Source: Adiantum capillus-veneris
Lineage: Eukaryota > Streptophyta > Polypodiopsida > Polypodiales > Pteridaceae
Assembly (NCBI GenBank): GCA_014529385.2
Contig: CM043969.1
Coordinates: 73,948,676 to 74,012,675 of the forward strand
Direction of reading: 5' to 3'
DNA: 64,000 nt
The notes beneath the pieces are model-generated. The model searched no databases. It was not told where the DNA came from and saw only the letters and a list, made by a program, of their open reading frames with translations. The position numbers and the translations under genes were made by a program. Numbering within the stretch: position 1 is the first letter of the stretch; every line of letters starts with the position of its first letter. This document shows positions 11,362-21,998 of the stretch, piece by piece.

Positions 11362-13874
11362 ATGGGTCCCAAGAAAATGTCCGGGAAGATGCACGACATA
11401 GTGGATGAGACTACAGTAGTCATCAGTTCTATTCATGCCTCCCTACCACTCATTCCACACAGCAAGATACAAAAATATGTGTTTAATGAGTAGACAGAAT
11501 CGCTGCTGCAATTATGGGGTCTTCATGTGGTAGTATAGGCTACAAGTTTTGATTTTGATGCAGACATTATTAACCAGGTCCTCGACTCTTTTGATGCTGA
11601 TGAAGGCAGTGTCAGTGTTAACGGAATCAAAATAACAGTGACACTGGAAGCTATTGCTTATGCCTTTAGATTACCCAATGAGAAAAAGCCCAGCCCAGCA
11701 TTTGCAGAATAGATGAATCACGCTCTTAAGGAAGATGAAGCCGCTAAGAAGAAAAGGAAGTTTGGTGGGCAAGGGATTCCAGTAGCTGCACTGGATGTTC
11801 CGTCAGCCTACAGGTTTATTGCACAAGCTATCAGTCTGAAAAAGAATCTGACATATGTGTCTGAGAAATTATTTGCAATGCTGCTGGCAAAAAGGCTGGA
11901 TGGTAAAGCCAAAATCAATCTATGCTAGATTTTTCTCACAACGTCTTACAGCAAACTGCTAAGCTGAAGTCACAGAGTGTGTTCAAAGCTTGGTATGTCT
12001 CGCAGTTTTTGTAGTGGGCTATTGCTCCAGAGGCCTTTTTCTAGGTAAAGCGTGCTTGGAGTCTTAAGCCTATTCCATTAACTAACAATGTCGAGTTATC
12101 TTTAGATGAACAGGACCCAGGTAATCAATTGGCCACCATCAGTGGATAGAAGAGGAATGCCACACAGGCTAAGGCCAGTAGTTCAAAGAAAACCCAAGGT
12201 TCTATTAAAAAAGAGTACTACTCTGTTGAAGGAACTTGAGAATCAGATCCAGTCTCTACCCAGTAAAAAATTTACTGAAGACCAGACTTTAGCAATGCCC
12301 AAATAGCTGACTCAAACAATAGTCAACACTAACAAAAGCCAGCAAGAAGCAAGCACTGAGTAGGTGGCAGCTGATAATGGCAAAGAAAATGGCACAGCAC
12401 TTGCCAGCCCTGTCACCAAAACTCCTTTCAGTGAACCGGTTTTATCAATGGCCAAGAAGGATCGGTTGCAACAATTACAGAATAACCCTCTCAAAGGCAG
12501 ACTGGTACTTCAAAAACCAGGTTTGGCAGCATTGCCATATATGGCTCCAGTCATGGTTTATAAGTCAATTGAATCTCACTCAGCTACATTAGTTGATGGT
12601 TGCTCAGTGATCATCCAAGCATCATGGAACATTATTGTCCATTCCTTAGGACAGATGATGGATGTATCAGCTTCCACTAAAAAAGTGGATAGACTGAAAG
12701 AAAAACTGGGAAGCAGTCAACATCAGGCTCACAAACTTCAATAAAAAATGGCTGATAAGTCTCTCAGGTATGCTATTGCTGAGAATCAGTCAATTAGAAC
12801 AATTAAGGAGCTGCAAGCAAAGATGCTGAAGCTAGAAACCTTTTCTGCGAGGAAACAGACCCACATACAGATGTATGAAGGAGGTCAGGAGTCAAGTAAA
12901 AGAACTCTTGCTTTAGATGCAGATTGCTAGAGGTGTCTTGGATCAGAGGGTGCAGGCCATCATTGAAGATCAGCCTTCCAGCAGTAAAGGACCCCAAACC
13001 TAAATGTCGGTAGGAGAACATGCAACTGCTCTTCGAAAAATCTTTCAGTTGGTCCAAATTACTAGAAAGATGATGCAGTAGGAGAACCGAATTGTTCTCA
13101 GTTTGTACCTGATTCTTTAGTACTCCTATATGCTTTACCTATCACGGAGGCGGAACTGCCAAGATTCTTTCCAACCTTGTATCCTCAACATACGGAACTA
13201 GTAGATCGGCTCACTTATCTCAGCATCATTGATGAACTCCATGACTGGTATGAGCGAGCCACTATGGAATGGAAATCTTGGTAATCACTAGTCAATGATG
13301 CCCTCCAAATGGACACTATCATGGATCTACAGGCAGGGATAAATGCAAAAGTTCAAACTCTGTATGGATAGTGGAAGATCCATCTCCGTGGATTAACGAA
13401 GATCACAAATTAGTTACTTCAACTGCCTGTGGAGTCTTCCAAGCTTTTCTTGAAAAGGATATTACAGCAAACCAAGACTGGGACCACAATACAGAGAAAT
13501 GGTGGAGATTCTCTTCAAAGCCAGACTGAAGACAAATCATCCATTCTTGCAAGGATGGATTCACACAGCCTCACATTGTCATAAAATGGCCAGAACCCGT
13601 CTGCTGACTAAGGGCAAAGGGCAAACGCAATTTATATGATCTCAACACCAAAACTTACAATGCCCTCATGCCTTATGAATTTGAGATAACCACAGAATGG
13701 CGGGATCAACTTGAGCAGGAGGCCATTTACAGACTTATTCCGAAGGACAATGATGGCACTGGGACTTCTGAGACACCAACAAAGAATAAGGGCAAGAGGA
13801 AGCGGGTTCAGTGGTATCGTATAAAGCTGGAAATATCAAAAGAGTACTATCATGAGGAACATTGGCCAACTTAG
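11362..13874 (+). pseudogene. Large tail ORF downstream of integrase (MT2), unknown function
   Basis: From the ATG at 11362 (MGPKKMSGKMHDIVDE) the strand stays coding-like for about 2.5 kb with scattered stops and frameshifts. The N-terminal part contains VLDSFDADEGSVSVNGIKITVTLEAIAYAFRLPNE (about 11580-11690, in two pieces), a fold that recurs in MT1 as LKHLQADDGHIFAEDYLTKELIAQVFDIP. The middle is Lys/Ser/Gln-rich (12100-12500). Helix-prone segments follow (KKVDRLKEKLGSSQ; NQSIRTIKELQAKMLKLE), and the end has YNALMPYEFEITTEWRDQLEQE (about 13650-13710). No membrane segment or envelope signature was seen. Plant Ty3 elements of the Athila and Tat groups are known for extra ORFs; whether this is one of those families is untested. 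Confidence 0.55.
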
Positions 13875-14660
13875 GAAACCATATTGGTCCAGATTCACCT
13901 TAACTACTTCCAGAGATTCCTTTTTTGAATATCCTGTAGAGACCAAATTTTCCACATCCTTTATCATATGCAAAGTCTTCTTTTCTTGATACAATTTTTG
14001 TCTTTTTTCTTTCCTTGGTGCAGATCCTGAGTCTTCAATCAACTGTCCTACCCCTTTTTTTTTAAATTCCTTGCAAAATACTCTTATTGTTCACATACTA
14101 AAAAAACTACTGCCAAATATGGTCCCACTTTTGTTGTTTTATCCTCTCTTCTGCTCGGTGTATATTTCAAACTTGATCTTGTCAAATAGGATGTTTGACC
14201 ATCCAATCTGCCTATCAGTCTTAGCTACTAACAATATACCATAATTTTCCCTGCTTATACACTCTCTCTTGACCAACAAAAATATTCTCTCAAAAAACCA
14301 TTGCACCTGCTAGAGTCTCATCTGGTTCTTCATTCTTGATAGTAGCTGATAGTAGTGCCTCCCACCTTGGCACTTTCCAAATTCCTTTGTCATGTCCTCT
14401 TGAGTTGCTTTACTGACCTCATTGTCTACTGCAAGGTATATCAAACACCTGTGCAATCAGTTCTTTAGTCAAATAATCCTCTGCAAAAATATGCCCATCA
14501 TCTGCCTGCAAATGCTTTAAGTATACCATTAGCATTTGTTTCTGCCTCCAACCCATCCAAGGTAACCTTGCAAAATTTAGTAACCCTATTTTCTTCAACC
14601 ATGGAATATTCTCCTCATTTGCCATTAAATCACACCTGAAGTCCAAGAAAGTGTACTTTG
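13875..14660 (-). pseudogene. Proximal half of tail ORF of MT1
   Basis: Minus strand. A clean 75-codon stretch (14646-14419) encodes DFRCDLMANEENIPWLKKIGLLNF and LKHLQADDGHIFAEDYLTKELIAQVFDIP, matching in pattern the N-terminal part of the MT2 tail ORF. Further pieces follow in other frames (KVPRWEALLSATIKNEEPDETLAGA near 14370; KTLHMIKDVENLVSTGYSKKESLE near 13970-13910). Reading stops where MT2 ends (about 13874), and the sequence appears to resume at 4745 on the other side of MT2. Function unknown. Confidence 0.55.
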
Positions 14661-14740
14661 GGACGACTTCCTCTTTTAGAAGGTGGTAAAGCCTTGATGG
14701 GTGTAAGCATTTCTAGCTCATCCTCCTCATTGAACTCATC

Positions 14741-15286
14741 CACCACATCTCTTTGATAACAATTTTTGCACAGAGGTCACAGTGTGACAAAGGGCTCTTC
14801 CTCTTCCATCCTTGAGAGACCCCGCGCCCACAGATGTGTTGCAAAGGCTTGACATGTTGTACAAGAAAGTGCAACGAGAAAGAAAAACGCCACCAAGTAG
14901 AATTTTTGGCACTCCTCAAAATGATTTTATTTTCCACTGCCTCGCATGCATAAGACATCTCTATCCCACTCACATCATTAATTTGATGCTCTCCTCGGTA
15001 CCCTTTATTTCTCCACCATAGCTCTTTGATAACAATTTTTTCGCAAAGGTTGCAGCGTGACAAAGGGCTCTTCCTCTTCCATCCTTGAGTCATATCCGTT
15101 GCAAAGGCTCGACATGCTGCAGCAAGCAAGAAAGTGCAGCGAGGAAGAAAAATGCCACGAAGTAGAATTTTTGGCACTCCTCAAAATGATGTCCTTTTCC
15201 ACTGCATCGCATGCATAAGGCATCTCTATTCCACTAACATCATTAATGTGATGCTCTCCTCGAGTACCCTTCATTTATCCAAAAAA
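14741..15286. repeat. Two-copy tandem repeat, period 273 bp, between MT1 integrase and tail ORF
   Basis: Copies at about 14741-15013 and 15014-15286 share long blocks (for example 'ctttgataacaattttt', 'gtgacaaagggctcttcctc', 'tagaatttttggcactcctc'). Each copy leaves a partly open minus-strand frame with a repeated Cys-containing peptide (PLSRCNLCEKIVIKE / PLSHCDLCAKIVIKE). The unit has diverged by several percent. Confidence 0.85.
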
Positions 15287-16279
15287 TGGTTTAAGTCCAA
15301 AACAATTTACTAGCTTAGCAACTGTCTGTCTGGACTCATCGAACAAAATAAACATACTAGGTCCTGCAGACCTAACTATCTGGAATGGCCCTACAAACCT
15401 GAGTTTCAATTTTCCATGTCTTGGTCCCAGCTTGTTGTTGTAAACCACCACCCAATCTCCTATAGAGAAAATTTTGAACTTTATGTTCTTGGTGATCCAA
15501 GCTTGCCTTCTTTGTTGGATAACCTCTACAATATACATGCTCTAAATTTTATCCTCTTCCAGTTTCAGTAATGCTTCCTTTCTGCAATTGACTGACTCTT
15601 CAGGAGATAGTTTCTGCTAAACTGCAACCCTAAGGATTCGTACTAAAAACTCCATAGGAACTATTGTTTCTAATCCATACACCAACTTGAATGGTGTCAT
15701 GAATGTTGTCACTTTAAATGTTGTCCTGAAAGCCCAAAGTTCTGAATCCAACTTCTTATCCCAATCTGTCATGTTCTGATTCACCAATTATCTTGATCGA
15801 AAGCTTATTGGTACTTTTTGCTTGTCCATTTGCTTGGGATAATACACGGTTGATTTCTTGTGTAAGATCATATGCAGTTCAATCAGTTTACTGATCACTT
15901 TGTTAATAAAATATCCTCCTTGATCAAAAACCAACTCAATAGGCATCCAAATCTGGTCATAATATTTTTATACAAAAATTTGGCCACACTCCTTGCTGTG
16001 TTATCTCTGAAAGCCACAACTTCTACCCATTTTGTGCAATAATCAGTTGCAACCAAGATGTACCAGTTCTGTTTAAACCTTGCAGGTGGCTTGATGGGAC
16101 CAACAAAATCTAATCCCCACTTTTAAAATGGTTCCAAAGGTAATATAGGTTGCGAGGGCATCCTCTCTACATTCAATGGCCTACCCTCTCTTTAGCACAA
16201 CAAATAGTTCTTGCTGAAAATTCTTGAGCATCCTTTATAATAGTTGGCTACCAAAGTCCAGCTTGAAATATTTTCTTGA
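15275..16279 (-). pseudogene. Integrase of Tat/Athila-like element MT1
   Basis: On the minus strand the frame enters at 16279 with IKKIFQAGLW..PTIIKDAQEF, the end of the zinc region. KWGLDFVGPIKPPARFKQNWYILVATDYCTKWVEV follows in two pieces (about 16120-16020), holding the first catalytic Asp. Then comes FDQGGYFINKVISKLIEL (about 15930), where Asp is kept but the usual Ser before it is Phe. The expected Glu region is lost to a frameshift. An open 87-codon C-terminal domain follows (15538-15275: FSIGDWVVVYNNKLGPRHGKLKLRFVGPFQIV). The upstream half of integrase, RNase H and RT are absent: U1 begins at 16280, and beyond U1 only protease remains. Confidence 0.8.
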
Positions 16280-19200
16280 TGTAAAGGCCTTCTCCTAGCC
16301 CTTACGCAAGGCCAACACATCCAAGCCACCGACTAAAAAGATGAAAAAGAAAAGGAAAATAATAGGGAAAAAATTTGTTCGAGTAAAAATTTGGGTTCAA
16401 TTCAAGCACCAAAAGTATACCCACGTGTCACTTCCAACCTATGCCATGGAAACATGGACATAACCAATGCATAGGAAAATAGCTTTTCATTTTGAGAAAA
16501 ATTAGCATAAAGGAAAGAGAAAAAGATAAGATAAGGAAAAAAGAAAAAGATAAAGATGAAGAAGTAAAAGAGAAGATAAGGATAAGGTGAGTCAGTAACT
16601 TATTGAAGAAGTTTTGAAAAGTTAAAAAACTGATCTTGATAAGGTTGAAAAGCTATCAGTGATAAACTAAAGCATTTATAAAGAAAAGGATAAAAGGAAG
16701 CCTTTCTTCACTCTTCCACTACTTTCTCTCTTTCATTTTTGAAAAAAAGCTTGAGAGTAAGCTTGGAGCAATCCATAGAGTTGAGCCTTTCTTACACACA
16801 CACACCCTCTACACACACTCTTCTCTCCATGAGTAACCATGGCCAGAACCATAATTGAGCTTGTCATTATGCTCTCCCTCTTCTCTCCCCTAACATTCAA
16901 GCTTTCCATAGCTTGAATTATCCTTATCTCCTTTCCTCCTCTCATTCCAAGTAACGAATTGATGGTCTTCAAGAGAAGGAAAGAAGTGGAGAGAGCCATC
17001 CACAACAAACATACTTCCTCAAATACTCACCACAATCAAGGAGAAGACTACCGCATACGCTGAACTAAGGTTTTGCATATTGTCTTCATCAATTGAGTTA
17101 TTTCTCATTCTAAATTAATTCGTGCTTTGAATTTCCTCAGCAATATTTCTCTTTGTTTAGAAGATTGAATCACAAAATAACCACGTTTCTAACCAGCAAC
17201 TAATCGGATGTTATTTCAAGTTCCATTGTTTCAAGTTCTCTATATTCCCATACTAATATAGCATAGAGAGAGTAGAAAGCACTCTCTGTAACCATAGGTG
17301 ACTGGAGATCATACTTATATTTCAAGTTTTGTTCTCTAGATTACCAGACTAATATGGCATAGAGAGAGTAGAAAGCACTCTCTTTAACCATAGGTGACTA
17401 GAGATCATACTTATATTTCAAGTTTAGTTGTTTCAAGTTCTCTAGATTACCATAATAATATGGCATAAAGAGAGTAAAAAGCACTCCTTTTAACCATAGG
17501 TGACTGGAGACCATACTAAAAATAGAATGCATGTTTGATGATGATTAGTATCTATCGTATCCTTAAACCTCGCCAGAAATATCTTTTTCTATTTCTAAGA
17601 TGCAAAAAATAATAGCCACATAATCACGGACAATTAAGTATTTGAACTTTTTTGAATTAACCATTGTATTCAACGTGGCATTATAATTTACTCTAAAATT
17701 AAAGCTCTTATGAAAGATTCACAATATTTTCTTTGAATTTAAGAAATTTGATTTTTTTTCCTCTCAAAAGAGAAAAAGAGTATGTGTGTAAGATTTGTTT
17801 AGTAATACAAATAAGTTAATACTAATTCTCTCAAAGAGAGTTAAGTTTTGGAGGGTAGCTCTATCTTAATCAAAGGAGTTTTTCCTTGGAAGTGGGAATT
17901 TCCTTCCAATCAAGGTTATCCCCCCCCTCTTATCAATTGGAAAGTCCCAAAACCATAATCCTCTTCTAGCTACGTGATTAATCATCTCCACAAGATAAAA
18001 GGTAAGCCTAAATCCCATTGTGCAAGAGGACCTTTTTTTGAAGCTTTCATAACATGAACATTTTCCCTTACACAAGCATGCCACTCCTAGGAATGTTGCA
18101 TTTTTCTTGTCTTACACTATCGCGCATATAAGCACTCAACATCTCTTGCAGACTCTATCAAAAAAAGTTTAAGATTATTTGCCTTAAGAATTGAAGTCCT
18201 ACATTCTAAATTCGAATATCAATAACTCAAGAAGGGGTCAGTATAGAAAGTATATGCATTGTTCATCTCAAGTTTGTTTACTTTCAAGTTTGCTTTGCGA
18301 TGGGGAAGGGGGGAGTAAGGGGATAGCTTCAAAGAAGTGATGGCCATGTTGCTTGAACATAAAACTCCCACTGCTTCCATGGAGATACACCATGGATTGA
18401 AAATGCTGAAAAAGAAAACCAATGGGACTTGTCCAAGATGGGGATAACTTGAAACGTACGTCGAGACAAAAATCTAACTCTCAAGAGACTTCTCTTTTTT
18501 TTCTTGACATGTTTGAGTAGACATTAAAAGGATATAGAAACCAAAGGATTTTAATGCAAAGAACCTAGTCTAAATTTCACCTAAGACTAAGAATTTATTG
18601 AGAAGGCTAGAGGTGGATAGCCCTAGCATAACGTAGAATTTTACGTGTATAATTATCTTCTACTGGTTTGTAGAAGTTTGGCGCACGTGTTTACATGTGG
18701 GATACATCGGAAAAGAGTCCTTTTAGGCTAGGACTAAGAACCGTTGGTCTATATTTTGAGTTCAAGATCATTCAATAACCTGGAATTGGGAATGAAAGGG
18801 AGTGAGTCCCGATTGGGTGATAGGGACCCATAGATACATCTGGAAATCAACCTAGTCTGGGTAGGACTTATGCCGATGGGATAAGGAAAGAAGGAAAGCA
18901 TCCTAGGAATGGATTGAATAAGGAAGGTATTTGTGATTAATTAAATAATGGATTGAATAAGGAAGGGAGTTGTGGTTAATTAAAGAACACTTGTTTTCAA
19001 AAATTGTTTGGTAAAAACCTTGGAAAGTCTAGGAACGTAAATGGGCTATCCCGCACTCGTCCACATCAGCCAGACAATGCTCTACTTCTTTGACATTTTT
19101 TTAAAAAGGAACCTAAAGAAGATTGTTTTTAAGGCCTTTCCCAAACAAAAGAACCAAATGGAAATTGTGTAAAGGCGCCATCTCAACACGTGGCGGAGGA

Positions 19201-19992
19201 GATAGGATACCCGAGTCTTGGGATGAAGATCGGGATATCCTGGGAAGGTATATGTGATTGCTTAAAAGAAATAACTAGATATCTTTAGTATTACTGAAGG
19301 AAATAAAAATAAATAGGATAAAAAGGTGGGAGCAACTTGATAAATGCACATTTGCAAGGGTATGCAACAGTTTGCATGCTGCTTCTATTGCTTGAAATGT
19401 ATTCTTTGATCAACATGACTGGAATATTGGGTTCTAGTATCATAGTACTACCTTCAAAAAAAGTGCATTTATCAAACGGTTTGGTGGGTGGGCAGATTCT
19501 GGAGGGTTAATTTGTTGGCCAAAAAGTTGAACCCAATTTTATGTTGTCCAATAAGTTGAGTCAAGTATGGGAAAAGGGAATCCAATCTAAGGAGCGAGAA
19601 CCAAACTTGAGAACGAGGGATTTGTGTAGCCAGTAATTCCACTCATCTTAGGGGAACGCACTGACGGCTGTGCTTGGTCCTAACCGAGAAAGAAACGTCA
19701 ACAATGACCTTGAACCAAGGATGAATTAGTGAACTCCCACCAATTGACCCTGGAAGGTTGATGTTCTAATTTAGTCTAATGACTTCAAATGGTAAGTGGA
19801 ACCGATGAGGAAAGGTGTTTCCGGGTTAAAAGACCCAAATGAAAAAAGTGAATGATAACACCCCCCTTGAGTTGGCATCAAAGAGTAGAGGAGTCCTGTC
19901 TTGGTGTCGGTCTCAAGTGGGAGGGATGTCAAGAATCGTGGTGTAGTTGTAAAAAGGCATTGCAGCCAAAAGTACCTGATAGGGCCCTCACA
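16280..19992 (+). repeat. 5' LTR of U1 (about 3.7 kb)
   Basis: It starts TGTAAAGGCCTTCTCC and ends ...CCCTCACA, two bases before the PBS. It matches 24352-27715 along its length. The match begins exactly where the MT1 integrase is interrupted, which sets the left edge. It contains a variable minisatellite (17235-17530) and CT-rich and AT-rich tracts, and no conserved sense ORF. An LTR of 3.7 kb is unusually long for a plant Ty3 element. Confidence 0.85.
17235..17530. repeat. LTR minisatellite, three copies (5' LTR of U1)
   Basis: Units of about 95-107 bp start at 17235, 17331 and 17438. Each has 'gttctctagattaccagact', 'aatatggcatagagagagta', 'gaaagcactctctttaacca' and 'taggtgactggagatcatac'. 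The corresponding array in the 3' LTR has more copies. Confidence 0.9.
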
Positions 19993-19994
19993 AG

Positions 19995-20006
19995 TGGTAT
20001 CAGAGC
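19995..20006 (+). other. Primer-binding site of U1 (initiator Met tRNA)
   Basis: TGGTATCAGAGC, the standard plant iMet PBS, two bases after the LTR end. Confidence 0.95.
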
Positions 20007-20038
20007 GCGGTTTCTTTCCTTGGACAGATAAAGGTTTT

Positions 20039-20142
20039 CAATAGAAAAAAAATAGATTGAGGTATTGAAAGGGAAGTTCTATTTTTTTTTCAATAGAAAA
20101 AAAATAGATTGAGGTATTGAAAGGGAAGTTCTCAGAATACAT
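20039..20142. repeat. Two-copy tandem repeat, period 52 bp, in U1 leader
   Basis: The block beginning 'caatagaaaaaaaatagatt' and ending 'gaaagggaagttct' occurs at 20039 and 20091 with almost no differences, so this is a recent local duplication just upstream of the extra ORF. Confidence 0.9.
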
Positions 20143-20154
20143 GAAATTTTTTAG

Positions 20155-20688
20155 GTGGTGAAGACCTTTTTCGAAGATGAAGTCCTCAAAATTGTGCAAG
20201 AGAGAATGGAAGTCGCTCCTCTGGAAAAAAAAGAGACCATGCTGAAACACTTTTTTCACCTCATTTTTCCTAAGAAAGGGACAATCGGAGCTCAACAAAT
20301 GTGGGAAACCCATTGCAATATAACTAAAGTAACTCTTTGGGGCCATGACCACATTTTAAATCATCTTCGTTTGGCAATGATAAGGGAGAAGTTGGGACTA
20401 GGTCCCAAGCGCTATTGTATTGTTAGTTCTCATGTCCTAGAATATAAAAACAAACTTCTTCTATTGATAACCAATCTCCCCCATGATAAGATGTTTATCT
20501 ACCCACATCACAGGACAACCCTTATTGGACCCTTTACACATAACCCTTGGAAACAAGTTGGTGAGGCTATATGTGCTCGCAACTCACTTTCTTCCAGCGT
20601 CCACAGACTTGTATTTTTTGTCACCGGTAACCGTAGGGCTTTAAATTTTGTTTTGTCAAAGGAAGAGATTGAAGAACTTGACGTTTAA
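20155..20688 (+). CDS. Unrecognised sense ORF between PBS and gag of U1 (uORF)
   Basis: Open for 177 codons, from a stop at 20152-20154 to the TAA at 20686-20688. The first two codons are GTG; the first in-frame ATG is at 20206, so the true start may be lost or the ORF may be about 160 codons. Landmarks are FFHLIFPKKG, KVTLWGHDHILNHLRL, EKLGLGPKRYCIVSS and MFIYPHHRTTLIGPF. I recognise no family: no zinc knuckle, protease or membrane segment. The antisense ORF at 24114-23599 aligns with it almost without gaps over about 125 residues. A decayed copy lies in the same place in U2 (33545-33190). It is uninterrupted although gag and pol of U1 are badly broken. It is not gag, which follows separately from 20938. 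Confidence 0.7.
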   Translation: MVKTFFEDEVLKIVQERMEVAPLEKKETMLKHFFHLIFPKKGTIGAQQMWETHCNITKVTLWGHDHILNHLRLAMIREKLGLGPKRYCIVSSHVLEYKNKLLLLITNLPHDKMFIYPHHRTTLIGPFTHNPWKQVGEAICARNSLSSSVHRLVFFVTGNRRALNFVLSKEEIEELDV

Positions 20689-20937
20689 AAAATACTATGT
20701 TCAAAAAATACTAAAGAAGTGCAAAGTTACATCGATAATTATTCCCCCGAGATGTAAAAGTTTTTTACATAATAGAAGAACAAAAGAATAAGAAAGATTT
20801 GAAAAAGTAAAAGAGAGAATAACAAAGAGTCTACCTTTTGAAAGGCCTGTCTTTAAAAGAATCTAAGTCTAATCTTGTAAATCTAAAGGGTTTTTGACTT
20901 GATCGCTAAGAACTTAAAAGAGTTTTTTTGCCACAAA

Positions 20938-21930
20938 ATGCCACATCATCTTCCAAGGGATAAGGCTACCCGAGATTCTCCAGTAGCTAACACTTTTGAT
21001 TCAGTGCTCCTTGATGCACAAGCACCACCCGCACCTCAAATTGCCCCTGTACCCAACCCAAATCAGATGCCTCTTGCTGTAGTCCTTGTAGAGGGATTTG
21101 GACGTGACAATGATGTCAAGGGTTTTCTCAAAATTGCTCAACCACATCCATTTCTAGGCACGGGATGATGATGTGCCTACTTTGCTAGAAGAATGGATAA
21201 TTCAGATGGAAGACTACTTTGCTCTTGCTGGCTACAATTCAGTAGCTCAAGGGATAATGGGGAGAGCCAAACTGGAAGGACCAGCGAAAACATGATGGAA
21301 GCTCAATTGTTAGTCTCTCCAAGTAGCAGAGGTGACCAGACTTGGGAAGATCTACAACATCATCTCAAGGAGAGATGTATCCCCCTCAACTACTCCACCA
21401 CTAGGATGAATGAGTTTCTTTCTTGCAAGCTGGGGAACAGGACTGTCAAAGCTTATTATGAGGACTTTGTCCGACTATCCTGATATGCTCCTCTCATGAT
21501 AGAGGAACAAAAGCCAAGTCGCTTTATCCTTGGGCTTGAAGATTTGGCTAATGAAGTAGAGTCCCTTCGACCTGCCTCACTTGTAGATGCCCTAATCCGG
21601 GCCAAGTCAAAGCATAAGAGCCTTTTCAAGAGAGGCACTACAACCAATAGGAAGCAAGAATTTCCTTTGTACCCTAGTTAGCCCAACCAAGCAACCAGAG
21701 TACCCTTTATACCAAAGCCCACTGCCCAACCACAATCACCATTGTGTTTTTTTCATGTGAATGCCCTTCCAATCACTAAGACTGGAAGGAAAATCCAGTG
21801 TTATAAGTGCCTGGAATTTGGTCATAAGATGGCCCAATGCCCTAAAGGAGATAACCCTAGTAATCCAAGACCCCATGTTATGGGGGACAATTCAGAAACC
21901 TTGGGACAAGAGGAAGAAATCTAGCACAAG
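20938..21930 (+). pseudogene. gag of U1
   Basis: It begins ATG CCA CAT CAT at 20938. The core WIIQMEDYFALAGYNSVAQGIMGRAKLEG (about 21190-21280, one frame off) is a Ty3 gag capsid motif, followed by MNEFLSCKLGNRTVKAYYEDFVRLS (21408) and MIEEQKPSRFILGLEDLANEVESLRP (21496). The zinc knuckle C-YK-C-LEFG-H-KMAQ-C is at about 21801-21842. Stops and frameshifts occur near 21166, 21290, 21481 and 21679, so no intact Gag can be made. The minus-strand gag of U2 (32470-31690) is clearly the same family. Confidence 0.85.
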
Positions 21931-21998
21931 CAAGATCCCCTCCTACAACTCATTCTTGCGCTCAAAATCCAGTCAACAACTCACCTAGAACATCTGAT

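Noticed and set aside
17866-18084. Antisense 72-codon ORF in the U1 5' LTR, also present at 26035-26244 in the 3' LTR
   Set aside because: The two copies are simply the two LTRs, so conservation is not evidence of selection. A short DNA match to the aORF start region ('ggatttag.cttacc') is in a different frame and too short to count.
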